NCBI GenBank assembly: GCA_030066475.1
Contig: JASJBO010000099.1
Location: 1-34,319, forward strand
Source: Myxococcota bacterium
GTDB lineage: Bacteria > Myxococcota_A > UBA9160 > PR03
Length of the DNA stretch: 34,319 bases
Direction: 5' to 3'
Shown here: in pieces, positions 15,172 through 23,156 of the stretch
Position numbering within the stretch: the first letter of the stretch is position 1
Layout of the letters: every line of letters begins with the position of its first letter
Translations under genes and position numbers: made by a program
Notes under the pieces: model-generated
What the model saw: the letters and a program-made list of their open reading frames with translations, nothing else
What the model was told of the DNA's origin: nothing
Databases searched by the model: none

Positions 15172-16293
15172 TCAGATCCCCACCGCGTCGTAGACGACCG
15201 TCAGGAGCCCGCAGGCGACGATGATGAAGACGATCGACAGCACCACCGCCGTGGTGGTGGCGGACCCCACCGCCTCGGCGCTGCGCCCGCAGCTCATGCC
15301 CTGCATGCAGCCGGCGCACGCCACGATCGCCCCGTAGACGCTGCCCTTGAGCAGCCCGCCCGCAATGTCGGTGACCGAGACCGCCGCGATCGTGTGGTTC
15401 CAGTACTGCATGATGCCGAGCTCGAGCGGCCCGATCCCGACCAGCAGGCCGCCGACCATCCCGAGCAGCATCCCGTACAGCGCGAGCAGCGGCATCATCA
15501 GCACCAGCGCCAGCATGCGCGGCAGCACCAGGTACTCGATCGGCGAGATCCCCATGGTGCGCAGCGCGTCGATCTCCTCGTTGACCGTCATGGTGCCGAG
15601 CTGGGCGGCGAACGCGGCGCCGGTGCGGCCGGCCATGATGATGCCGACCATCAGCCCGCCCATGTCGCGCGCCATGCCGATCGCCACCAGGTCGGCGACG
15701 AAGATCTGGGCGCCGAACTGGCGCAGCTGGATGGCGCCCATGAAGGCGAGGATCAGCCCGACCAGCACGCTCACCAGTGCCACGATCGAGAGCGCGTCGG
15801 AGCCGCAGTTCTGGAGCACCACGCCGAAGTCCCGCCACGGGAAGCGCGCGCGGCCCGTCACGAGCCGGCCGAAGGCGATCAGGACCTCGCCCAGGAAGCC
15901 GGCGAAGCTGCGCACGCTCTCGAGTCCGGACAGCGCCCGCTCGCCGAAGCGCTGCAGGAACGGCTCCGACTCCTTGTGACCGCCGGTCTCCTTCTCCGGC
16001 ACCGCCGCCGCCAGCTCGAGCAGCTGGCGGACCCCGTTGGGCAGTCCGGACGCGTCGGCCGGGACCCCGCGGCTCTCGCACTCCCGCAGCACGCCCCGGA
16101 CGTAGCTGACCAGCCGCGTGTCCCAGTCCCCGAGCGTGCCCGACTCGAAGACCACCCGCCCCGCCCCGCCGGCCAGCGCCTGGCCCACGGGCTCGGTGGA
16201 GGGCAACGAGATGGGGCCGCGCCAGGTCCCCGCCAGCACCACTCGCACGGCCCCGTCGGCGGCGCGGTCGACCGTGGCGTCTGCTGCGGTCAC
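15172..16293 (-). CDS. MlaE-type permease with N-terminal STAS-like domain
   Basis: A 373-residue inner-membrane permease of the MCE transporter. Residues about 1-110 are soluble and begin VDRAADGAVRVVLAGTWRG, reading like a STAS/MlaB-type domain fused in the same chain, so no separate mlaB is needed. The MlaE domain follows: VSVLVGLILAFMGAIQLRQFGAQIFVADLVAIGMARDMGGLMVGIIMAGRTGAAFAAQLGTMTVNEEIDALRTMGISPIEYLVLPR, then four further membrane segments ending VVYDAVGI. The GTG start was chosen because it places the STAS-like strand at the N terminus; the frame stays open to 16464, but that extension is not coding-like and would leave only 11 bases to the divergent gene. This is the first gene of the operon. 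Confidence 0.9.
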   Translation of the reverse strand: MTAADATVDRAADGAVRVVLAGTWRGPISLPSTEPVGQALAGGAGRVVFESGTLGDWDTRLVSYVRGVLRECESRGVPADASGLPNGVRQLLELAAAVPEKETGGHKESEPFLQRFGERALSGLESVRSFAGFLGEVLIAFGRLVTGRARFPWRDFGVVLQNCGSDALSIVALVSVLVGLILAFMGAIQLRQFGAQIFVADLVAIGMARDMGGLMVGIIMAGRTGAAFAAQLGTMTVNEEIDALRTMGISPIEYLVLPRMLALVLMMPLLALYGMLLGMVGGLLVGIGPLELGIMQYWNHTIAAVSVTDIAGGLLKGSVYGAIVACAGCMQGMSCGRSAEAVGSATTTAVVLSIVFIIVACGLLTVVYDAVGI

Positions 16294-16475
16294 GACGCGG
16301 GCCGCTCGCCGCAGCGAAGTACTCGAAGCCGGGGGCGCTGCATCTCCCCAACGATGCAACAGGACGGCGAGGATTTGAAGGGCCGGCGGTCCCTTCCGGG
16401 CTGGCCCGGCTCCGGACCGCCGTGTTAGGGTCGGGCCGGCGTTCGGGAAGCAGCCGGACCACATGAAGGCCCCGC
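16294..16475. promoter_or_regulatory. Divergent intergenic region (MCE operon / unknown lipoprotein)
   Basis: About 180 bases expected to hold the MCE operon promoter on the minus strand and the lipoprotein promoter on the plus strand. On the plus strand GTTAGGGT (-10-like TAGGGT, 16426-16431) lies 44 bases before the ATG. A GC-rich imperfect inverted repeat (GGCCGGCGGTCC against GGACCGCC, about 16381-16422) could be an operator or an artefact of composition. No clear minus-strand promoter is visible. Confidence 0.3.
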
Positions 16476-17066
16476 ATGCAGACGGATCTCGGCAAGCGAG
16501 CCACGATCGCGGCGCTCGCCGCTCTGCTGGCGTGTGCCTGCGTCTCCGACGGGCCCTCCTATGTCGGATCGTCCACCGTGCGGGGCCCCTTCATCGACGC
16601 CACGCTGGTGCTGCCGTCCGGCGAGTGGCGCTTCCTGTTCCCCCGCACCGAGACCTGCACCGCAATGCTGACCGTGGAGGCGCCGATCCGTCACTCGAGC
16701 TTCGGCGGGGGCTTCGGGCGCGCCGTGGCGCCCGACGGCTCCCAGTGCCAACCAGCCGGCATCGGCACCCTGCACCGTTGGCGCCGCTCGCGGCGCGAGG
16801 GCGAGATGCAGCCCAGCAGCCCCGCCCGCTGGGAGATCATCCACGAGGACCCACAGGCGTTCCTGCTGCGCGGGCGCTTCGGCGTCGCCAGCCGGCTGCG
16901 CCTGCCGAACACCTTCGACGTGGTCGCCCTGGTGCCGAACGACGACGTGTGTGGGCCGGTGGCGCGGTCGGGCAATGCCACCCTCGTGTTCCGTCAGGCC
17001 GGGCGGCGGGTGCTCATGCTCGGCCAGTGCCCGGTTCTCGCGGTCGCAACACCGCCGGAGCCCTGA
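16476..17066 (+). CDS. Predicted lipoprotein, function unknown
   Basis: A 196-residue protein with a short lipoprotein signal (IAALAALLAC, Cys20, followed by another Cys at 22). The mature region is mostly beta-like, with four further cysteines (in ETCTAM, SQCQP, DVCGPV and GQCPVL) that could form two disulphides in the periplasm. A ...GEWRFLFPRTETC... segment and a PQAFLLRGRFGVASRLRLPNTFDVVALVPN segment stand out, but I recognise no family. AAGG lies upstream of the ATG; the nearby ATG at 16464 is in another frame. It is divergent from the MCE operon and convergent with the polyphosphate kinase gene, with repeat copy 2 in between. Confidence 0.7.
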   Translation: MQTDLGKRATIAALAALLACACVSDGPSYVGSSTVRGPFIDATLVLPSGEWRFLFPRTETCTAMLTVEAPIRHSSFGGGFGRAVAPDGSQCQPAGIGTLHRWRRSRREGEMQPSSPARWEIIHEDPQAFLLRGRFGVASRLRLPNTFDVVALVPNDDVCGPVARSGNATLVFRQAGRRVLMLGQCPVLAVATPPEP

Positions 17067-17075
17067 GCCCGACTC

Positions 17076-17162
17076 GGCGGCTCTCGGAAGCACCCCTGCA
17101 AGCGCCGGCGCAGCCGGCGCGCGCAGCGAGCCGCAGGCGAGCGAAGTCCACCAGGCCGGCTA
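17076..17162 (-). repeat. Dispersed structured repeat, copy 2 (about 87 bp)
   Basis: This is the divergent member of the repeat family. The core from GCAAGCGCC to CGAAGTCCACCAG aligns with copies 1 and 3, while the left third is only loosely similar. Hairpin 2 is GCGCCGGC-GCA-GCCGGCGC (17102-17120), longer than in the other copies with both arms changed together. Hairpin 3 is GCC-GCA-GGC (17130-17138), where the other copies have GGC-GCA-GCC, a compensatory double change. Like the others it ends on the TAG of the minus-strand gene, here after four extra bases. Confidence 0.7.
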
Positions 17163-18644
17163 GAGCAGACGCTTGAGGCCGGCGCAGAAGTGGTTCAGCA
17201 CCGCGACGCGCGCGAAGCGCTTGTCGTTGGCGGGCACCAGGTGCCAGGGCGCCTGGTCGGTGTGGGTGCGCGCGACCATCTCGTGGACGGCCTCCACGTA
17301 GGCACCCCAACGGTCGCGGTTGCGGTAGTCCTCTTCGGTGATCTTGTACTGCTTGTAGGGCGTGTCCTCGCGCGCCTGGAAGCGGCGGAGCTGCTCCTCC
17401 GGGTCGATGTGGAGCCAGAACTTCAGCACCAGGCTGCCGTTCTCGGCCAGGGACTCCTCGAAGTCGCGAATCTCCTTGTAGGCGCGCCGCCACTCGTCCT
17501 CGCGCGCGAAGCCCTCCACGCGCTCCACGAGCACGCGCCCGTACCAGGTGCGGTCGAAGATCGCGATGCGCCCGTTGCGGGGCACGTGCTGCCAGAAGCG
17601 CCAAAGGTAGTGGTGCGCCAGCTCTTCCTCGGTGGGGGCCGCGACCGGAACCAGGCGCACGCTGCGCGGGTCGATCGGAGCCACCAGGCGCCGGATCACG
17701 CCGCCCTTGCCCGCCGCGTCCCAGCCCTCGAAGGCCAGCACGCTCGCGACGCCCTTCTCGAGCGCCTTGCCGGTGAGGCGCGCGACGTCCGCCTGGAGGT
17801 CGGCCAGCTGCTCGCGGTAGTCGTCGCGCTCGAGCGTCGACGACAGGTCGACGGTGTCGAGCACGGTCTTCTCGTCCGGACGCTCGGACGCGTCGGCGGG
17901 GGCGGGGCTCGCGGCCGCCGCGGCCTGCTGCGCGCCCTGGGCGAGTCGGTGCGTGAGCGCGGCGCGGATCGTCTCGGCGGCCGTCACGCTCGCGTAGCGC
18001 CAGTCGGTGGACTCGATCACGGTCCACCGCGACTCCCCGGTGCTGGTGTCGCGCACCAGGCGCTCCGCGATCGGGATCGCCTCGTCGTACAGCTCGTAGA
18101 CCCGCTCCGCCCCCTCCGCGACCTTCCAGGCCTGCTTCTTCTTCTTCCCCGCCTTCTTGAGCCGCTTCTTCAGCTCCTTCTTCGGCAGGTGGAACCAGAG
18201 CTTCACGATCAGCATGCCGTCGTCGACGAGCATCTGCTCGAAACGCAGGACGTGCTCGATCCAGCGCCCGTACTCGGCGTCGTCGATCTCGCCGAGCACG
18301 CGGCGCCGGATGCCCTCGAGCGCCCAGCCATCCAGGAACACCGCGATGCACCCCTTGCGCGGCAGCCGCGACCAGTAGCGCCACACGACCGGGCGCTCGC
18401 GCTCCTCCTCGGTGGGCGGCCCGAGCGCGTGGGTCTCGAGGTAGCGGCCGTCCATCCAGTCGTGCATCTCGTGGAGCGCCTGGATGCAGGCGCTCCGGTC
18501 GTCCCCGTCGAGCAGGATCAGGACCGGGAAGTCCGCCTCGCGCAGGTCGTACTGCGCGTTGATCAGCTCGACGCGCAGCTTCTCGACGCGCTCCTCGTAC
18601 TCCTCCTTGCCGATCTCCTGACCCAGCTCCGCGGCTTCGAACAT
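17160..18644 (-). CDS. pap: Polyphosphate:AMP phosphotransferase (class II PPK2)
   Basis: A 494-residue two-domain PPK2 enzyme that phosphorylates AMP to ADP with polyphosphate in the cytoplasm. Both halves are PPK2-like. The C-terminal half has the intact Walker A EGWDAAGKGG (306-315; D309, K313) and the lid/Walker B region FDRTWYGRVLVERVEGF (363-379). The N-terminal half has a degenerate Walker A (LLDGDDRSACIQAL, 44-57), as in known class II enzymes, where only the C-terminal domain is catalytic. A lysine-rich linker (KKELKKRLKKAGKKKK, 155-170) could bind polyphosphate. GGGAGG precedes the ATG. It lies 25 bases after the RND permease, so it may be co-transcribed with the pump. Confidence 0.93.
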   Translation of the reverse strand: MFEAAELGQEIGKEEYEERVEKLRVELINAQYDLREADFPVLILLDGDDRSACIQALHEMHDWMDGRYLETHALGPPTEEERERPVVWRYWSRLPRKGCIAVFLDGWALEGIRRRVLGEIDDAEYGRWIEHVLRFEQMLVDDGMLIVKLWFHLPKKELKKRLKKAGKKKKQAWKVAEGAERVYELYDEAIPIAERLVRDTSTGESRWTVIESTDWRYASVTAAETIRAALTHRLAQGAQQAAAAASPAPADASERPDEKTVLDTVDLSSTLERDDYREQLADLQADVARLTGKALEKGVASVLAFEGWDAAGKGGVIRRLVAPIDPRSVRLVPVAAPTEEELAHHYLWRFWQHVPRNGRIAIFDRTWYGRVLVERVEGFAREDEWRRAYKEIRDFEESLAENGSLVLKFWLHIDPEEQLRRFQAREDTPYKQYKITEEDYRNRDRWGAYVEAVHEMVARTHTDQAPWHLVPANDKRFARVAVLNHFCAGLKRLL

Positions 18645-18669
18645 GGGGGGCCTCCCGTATCGTGCGCGC

Positions 18670-21600
18670 CTAGCGAGGCGGCGAGGGTATCCGGAGGATC
18701 GTGGCGTACAGCACGGGCGCCAGACCCAGCGTCAGGACCGTCGCGAAGGCGAGCCCGAAGGCGATCGTGACCGCCAGGTCGTAGAACAGCGGGTCGCGCG
18801 AGATGATGATCGGCATCATGCCGAGGATGGTGGTCATCGCCGTCATCAGGATCGGCCGCAGCCGCGCCTGGCAGGCCTTCACGATCGCCTCGTAGGGCTC
18901 GGCGCCCGCCGCCTGCTCGATCTCGATCTGCTCGAGCATCACGATCGCGTTGTTCACCACGATCCCCACCAGGGCCAGGATGCCGAGCAGCGCCATGAAG
19001 CTGTTGAGGCCGTTGGCGACGAGCAGTCCGATCGCCACGCCGGTGAAGGCGAGCGGCACGGTGAGCAAGATCACGATCGACTTGCGGATCGAGTTGAACT
19101 GCCCGACCAGGCAAACCAGCACGCCGAGCAGCGCGAGCGGCACGAAGGCGAACAGCGCCGCCTGCGCGTCGCCCGACGACTCGGTCTCGCCGCCCCACTC
19201 CCACCAGAAGCCGCGGCCCAGCTCCGCCATGACGGCGTCGATCCGGGGCTGGACGGCCGCCTCGAGCTCGGTCGCGGTCAGCGTTCGGCTCACGGCCTGC
19301 ACCGTGAGGGTGGGCGCGTGGTCGCGCCGCATGACGATCCCGAAGTCGTTGTTCGGACGGATCGAGGCGATCTGGATCAGGGGCACGGCGCTGCCGGTGC
19401 TCGGCGAGAACACGTTGGCGGTGGCGAGGCGATCGGCGGCGAGGCGCTCGGGCGCCTCCGCCCGGCCCACGATCGGGATCTCCTCGTCGTCCTGGCGCAG
19501 CACGGTCGAGGTGCCGCCCTCGAGCACCGACTGCAGCGAGTTGGCGATCTCCTCGTTGGTCACCCCCGCGCGGCGCGCGCGCGCGGGATCGACCTCGACC
19601 AGCGCCTTGAAGACGCGGTTCTCCCAGTCCTTGTAGACGTTCACCGTGTACGGCACCGAGGCGAAGGCCGCGGCCACCTGCTCGCCCGCCTCGAAGAGCT
19701 GCTCGCGCTGGCCCGGCAGCCCGAGCGTCGAGAGGCGCGCCTCCACCAGCCCGGTCTCGGTGCTCCCCAGGAACATGCGCTTGGCGAGCAGGTCGAGCGC
19801 CGGGAAGTGGGTGAGCGCGTGCGCGCGCAGCCGCTGCAGGACGGGCTCCACGTCCGCGAGCGAGGGCACCGTGATCAGGATGAAGCCCATGTTGTCGGCC
19901 GCCGGCTCGGGCGAGATCGTCACGAAGAAGCGCACCCCGCCGCTGCCCACGTAGGTGAGGGTCTGGAGGATCTCGGGGTTCTCGGTCTCGTCCTCGAGCC
20001 AGGCCACCAGCTCGCGGATCCGGCGGTCGCTCTCGCGGATGCCGTACCCGTTGGGGAGCTTCACGTCGACCATGATCTGGGGCCGGTCGGACTGCGGCAT
20101 GAACTGCTGCGGCACCAGCGAGAACAGCCAGACGCCCGCGAGCAGCACACCGACCATCGAGAGCAGGAACAGCGTGCGCCGCTGGAGCAGCGCCTCGAGC
20201 AGGCCGCGATAGCGCACGTAGAGCGGGCGCTCGTACTGCGCGCGGATCTCCTCCTCGGTCACCTGGGGCGGCTGCAGGAAGCGGTTGCAGAGGATCGGCG
20301 TCACGGTCATTGCGAGCAGCCAGGACACGCCCAGCGAGATCAGGATCACCTGCGACATCGAGCGCAGGTACTCGCCCGCCGAGTCGGGCGCCAGCGCCAG
20401 GGGCATGAACATCAGCACCGTGGTGATCGACGCGATCAGCAGCGGCATGGCCAGGCCGCGGCCGGTGTTGGTCGCGGCGTCGATGCGCTCCTCGCCCTGG
20501 AACAGCCGCTTGCTGATCTCCTCCGCCACCACGATGCCGTTGTCGACCAGCAGGCCCAGCGAGATGATCAGCGTCGCCAGCGAGATGCGGTGCATCGCGA
20601 TGTCGAAGTAGAACATGACGGCCAGCGTCACGATCATCGTGAGCGGAACGTGCAGCCCCACGATCAGGCCGGTGCGCAGGCCCAGGAAGGCGACGATCAC
20701 CACCAGCACGATGCCGATGGTCTGGAACAGGTTGCTGCGCACCGCCGAGACGGCGCGCTCGACGTGGGTCGGCTGGTAGTTGCCGACCCGGAGCTGGAAG
20801 CCGATCGGGAGCCGCGCCTCGAGCTCCGCCAGGCGCTGCCGGATGCGCGGCCCCACGTCGAGGACGTTCTGCCCCGCGGCCATGCTGACGCCGATCAGGA
20901 CGGCCTGCTCGCCGTCGTAGTAGAAGGGCGCGGTCGGCGGATCCACGTAGCCACGGTGGACCTTGGCGAGGTCCCGCAGGTAGACCACCTCGCCGGTGTC
21001 GGGGACCTCGATCGGGACGTTCTCGATGTCCTCGACGCTGCGGAAGTCGCCGCGCGGCGTGACGATGATCTCGCGCGCGCCCGTGTCGATGGTGCCGCCC
21101 GGCAGCACGACGTTCTCGGCGACCAGCGTCTCGCGGATCTCCGAGATCGAGAAGCCGAGCTGGGCGATCCTCGCGGTGGAGAACTGGATCCAGATCGTCT
21201 CGTCCTGGACGCCGTACAGATCGACCCGCTTGACGCCGTCGACGATGTAGAGCTGGTCGCGCACGCGCTTGGCGAGGGCGTGGAGCTGCGCCAGCGAGAA
21301 GCCCTCGCCGGTGAGGGCGGCGCTCACCACGGTGACGTCGCCGAAGTCGTCGTTCACGAACGGGCCGATCACGCCGTCGGGCAGCTCGTGCGTGATGTCG
21401 ATCACCTCGTTGCGGACGTCCTGCCAGATGATGTCGAGGTCGTCCTGCTCGTACTCGTCGAGCACCACGATCCGGACGTCCGACACGCCGTTGCGCGACC
21501 AGGAGTAGATGTAGTCGCGCTCCGGGGTCCGCGAGAGGGCCTGCTCGATCGGACGCGTGATCAGGAGCTCGACGTCCTCGACCTCCATGCCCGGCATGAA

Positions 21601-21747
21601 GGTCATCACCACGGCCTCGCGCACCGTGATCGGGGGGTCCTCCTGGCTCGGGAAGTTGTCGAGCACCGACACCGCGAACAGGACGATCGAACCGACCAGT
21701 ATGAGGACCAGAGGCTGGTTGCGAAGCGCGAAGCCGGTGAGGTTCAC
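18670..21747 (-). CDS. RND-family efflux permease
   Basis: A 1025-residue inner-membrane proton-driven transporter with the usual 12-helix, two-large-periplasmic-loop layout of the AcrB/HAE1 group. Recognisable parts are the opening FALRNQPLVLILVGSIVLFAVSVLDNFP, the VDGVKRVDLYGVQDETIWIQF pore-domain stretch, FQTIGIVLVVIVAFLGLRTGLIVGLHVPLTM (TM2-3), and the TM4 relay LLVDNGIVVAEEI, where the usual Asp-Asp pair reads D402-N403. The C terminus repeats the pattern (MALLGILALVGIVVNNAIVMLEQIE). The start is GTG, overlapping the adaptor stop by four bases (GTGA). No outer-membrane channel gene is present, so TolC would come from elsewhere. The substrate is unknown. Confidence 0.95.
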   Translation of the reverse strand: MNLTGFALRNQPLVLILVGSIVLFAVSVLDNFPSQEDPPITVREAVVMTFMPGMEVEDVELLITRPIEQALSRTPERDYIYSWSRNGVSDVRIVVLDEYEQDDLDIIWQDVRNEVIDITHELPDGVIGPFVNDDFGDVTVVSAALTGEGFSLAQLHALAKRVRDQLYIVDGVKRVDLYGVQDETIWIQFSTARIAQLGFSISEIRETLVAENVVLPGGTIDTGAREIIVTPRGDFRSVEDIENVPIEVPDTGEVVYLRDLAKVHRGYVDPPTAPFYYDGEQAVLIGVSMAAGQNVLDVGPRIRQRLAELEARLPIGFQLRVGNYQPTHVERAVSAVRSNLFQTIGIVLVVIVAFLGLRTGLIVGLHVPLTMIVTLAVMFYFDIAMHRISLATLIISLGLLVDNGIVVAEEISKRLFQGEERIDAATNTGRGLAMPLLIASITTVLMFMPLALAPDSAGEYLRSMSQVILISLGVSWLLAMTVTPILCNRFLQPPQVTEEEIRAQYERPLYVRYRGLLEALLQRRTLFLLSMVGVLLAGVWLFSLVPQQFMPQSDRPQIMVDVKLPNGYGIRESDRRIRELVAWLEDETENPEILQTLTYVGSGGVRFFVTISPEPAADNMGFILITVPSLADVEPVLQRLRAHALTHFPALDLLAKRMFLGSTETGLVEARLSTLGLPGQREQLFEAGEQVAAAFASVPYTVNVYKDWENRVFKALVEVDPARARRAGVTNEEIANSLQSVLEGGTSTVLRQDDEEIPIVGRAEAPERLAADRLATANVFSPSTGSAVPLIQIASIRPNNDFGIVMRRDHAPTLTVQAVSRTLTATELEAAVQPRIDAVMAELGRGFWWEWGGETESSGDAQAALFAFVPLALLGVLVCLVGQFNSIRKSIVILLTVPLAFTGVAIGLLVANGLNSFMALLGILALVGIVVNNAIVMLEQIEIEQAAGAEPYEAIVKACQARLRPILMTAMTTILGMMPIIISRDPLFYDLAVTIAFGLAFATVLTLGLAPVLYATILRIPSPPR

Positions 21748-22892
21748 GGCGCGCTGCCGAACAGGCGCTCGTCGAGCAGGGTCACCTGCTGGCCGTCGCG
21801 CAGGAACGAGAGCCCCGCCGTCGCGATGATCTCGTCCTCGGCCAGGCCCTCGAGCACCACGATGTCGTTGTAGTGGACGCCGCCGACGCGGATCTTCCGC
21901 TTCGAGACCGTGGACGTCTCGGGGTCGAACACGAAGGTGGCGAAGCCGTCGTCCGACTCGGGCAGCGTCGCCGCGATCGGGACCAGGAAGCCCTGGATCC
22001 CGAGGCCTTCGTCGTCCCGGCTGACCTGGAAGGTGACCTCGGCGGTCATGCCGGGCCGCAGCCGGGGCGGAGCCTCGAGCAGGTCGGCGCGGACCGGGAA
22101 GGCGTTGCCGGCGCCGGCGCGGGTCCCGACCTCGGAAACCACCGCCGGGTAGCGCCGGTCGTCCGGCGCGACGCCCCGCCCGCCCACCGAGGGGAACCTC
22201 ACCGAGGCCTCGTCGCCCTGGTGGATGCGCGCGATCAGCGTCTCGGGCATCAGCACCTCGACGCGCAGCCCGCTCTCCTCGCTGTCGAGCTCGAAGGCGG
22301 TCTCGCCGGGGCCCAGGGTCATGGCCGGCTCGACGACGCGCACCGAGATCGTGCCCCGGAACGGGGCCTGCAGCACCGAGCGGCGCAGGTCGCGCCGCGC
22401 CAGGTCGAGGCGGGCCTGGGCGGCCTCGACCTGCTGGTCGCGCGCCTTGCTCTGCGCACGCGAGCGGTCGACCTCCTGCTTCGCGACCGCGTTGCCGGCC
22501 TCGATGTAGCGCGCCAGGGTCGACCGGGCGAGCGCCTGGAGCGCCCGCCCCTCGGCCAGCGCGGCCTCGGCGTCGCTCACGGTCAGCTCGAACGGCTCGG
22601 GATCGAGACGGGCCAGCACCTGGCCCGCCTCGACCTCGTCGCCCAGGTTGACGTCGACGCTCGCCACCGTGCCACCCACCTCGAACGCGAGGGCGGTGTC
22701 GTCGATGGCCGTCACGATGCCCGAGATCACGCGCTGCTGACCGGCCAGGGTGCCGGTGACGCGCTCCCAGCGGATCGCCCGCGGCGGCAGCTCGGGCAGC
22801 ACCTCCTCCTGGCGACAGCCCGCCAGCGAGACGACGATCGCGACGGAGGCCGCCAGGGCTCGAAGACCTTGGGCCGGGAAGGCGGGCGACAT
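21744..22892 (-). CDS. RND periplasmic adaptor (membrane fusion) lipoprotein
   Basis: A 382-residue adaptor linking the RND permease to an outer-membrane channel. The signal ends VVSLAGC (Cys26), so it is lipid anchored. The lipoyl halves are clear: LAFEVGGTVASVDVNLGDEVEAGQVLARLDPEPFEL before, and LRRSVLQAPFRGTISVRVVEPAMTLGPGETAFEL after, a helical hairpin (about 95-165). The beta-barrel region LRVEVLMPETLIARIHQGDEASVRFP and the membrane-proximal domain follow. GAGGGGGA lies before the ATG. It is the first gene of the pump unit; the promoter must lie in the 114-base divergent gap shared with the 49-residue gene. Confidence 0.93.
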   Translation of the reverse strand: MSPAFPAQGLRALAASVAIVVSLAGCRQEEVLPELPPRAIRWERVTGTLAGQQRVISGIVTAIDDTALAFEVGGTVASVDVNLGDEVEAGQVLARLDPEPFELTVSDAEAALAEGRALQALARSTLARYIEAGNAVAKQEVDRSRAQSKARDQQVEAAQARLDLARRDLRRSVLQAPFRGTISVRVVEPAMTLGPGETAFELDSEESGLRVEVLMPETLIARIHQGDEASVRFPSVGGRGVAPDDRRYPAVVSEVGTRAGAGNAFPVRADLLEAPPRLRPGMTAEVTFQVSRDDEGLGIQGFLVPIAATLPESDDGFATFVFDPETSTVSKRKIRVGGVHYNDIVVLEGLAEDEIIATAGLSFLRDGQQVTLLDERLFGSAP

Positions 22893-22982
22893 GCAATCCC
22901 CCTCAGGTGACGGGGCTGGGAGTATACGCGCTTCCGGAAGCGAGAGCGCCGCTCGGCGGCGGTCGCGGGGCGAAGGCGGAGC

Positions 22983-22988
22983 TACGAT
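22983..22988 (+). promoter_or_regulatory. Candidate -10 element before the 49-residue membrane protein
   Basis: TACGAT within GCTACGAT, 18 bases before the GTG at 23007 and just upstream of its GGGGGAGGA ribosome site, leaving a very short leader. No -35 box is evident. Confidence 0.28.
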
Positions 22989-23006
22989 CCCGGGGGAGGA
23001 TTCCCC

Positions 23007-23156
23007 GTGGACGACTCGCTCCTCGTCATGCTGGGACTCGTGGTGGGCGTGGCCCTGCTCTATACGGGCAGCCGGCTGCGCAGTCGCTCGCTGCGCCGCC
23101 CGCGCGGCCCCGAGGCTCCCCGGCGCGAGCCGCCCGACCAGACGGGACCGGACTAG
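23007..23156 (+). CDS. Small single-pass membrane protein (49 aa)
   Basis: Begins MDDSLLVMLGLVVGVALLY, one transmembrane helix at the very N terminus, followed by a basic, arginine-rich cytoplasmic tail (GSRLRSRSLRRPRG) and a proline/charged end. The main support is a near-perfect GGGGGAGGA five bases before the GTG and a tidy fit between the pump adaptor and the transporter gene. Its TAG shares the palindrome CTAG with the convergent transporter stop (four-base overlap). Family unknown. Similar small proteins exist in many envelope loci without known roles. Confidence 0.55.
   Translation: MDDSLLVMLGLVVGVALLYTGSRLRSRSLRRPRGPEAPRREPPDQTGPD

Noticed and set aside
15172..16464. Longer start for the MlaE permease at 16464
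   Set aside because: The extra 57 residues are not like any family N terminus and would leave 11 bases to the divergent gene, with no ribosome site. The GTG at 16293 fits the STAS-like fold.
18120..18185. Repetitive CTTCTTCTTC-type tract that looks like a simple repeat
   Set aside because: It encodes the lysine-rich linker of the PPK2 enzyme (KKELKKRLKKAGKKKK), so codon use explains it.
18643..21873. A long plus-strand open frame opposite the RND permease
   Set aside because: Its translation is a His/Asp/Arg/Gln-rich string characteristic of the antisense of a GC-rich membrane protein gene. The opposite strand encodes a full RND permease.
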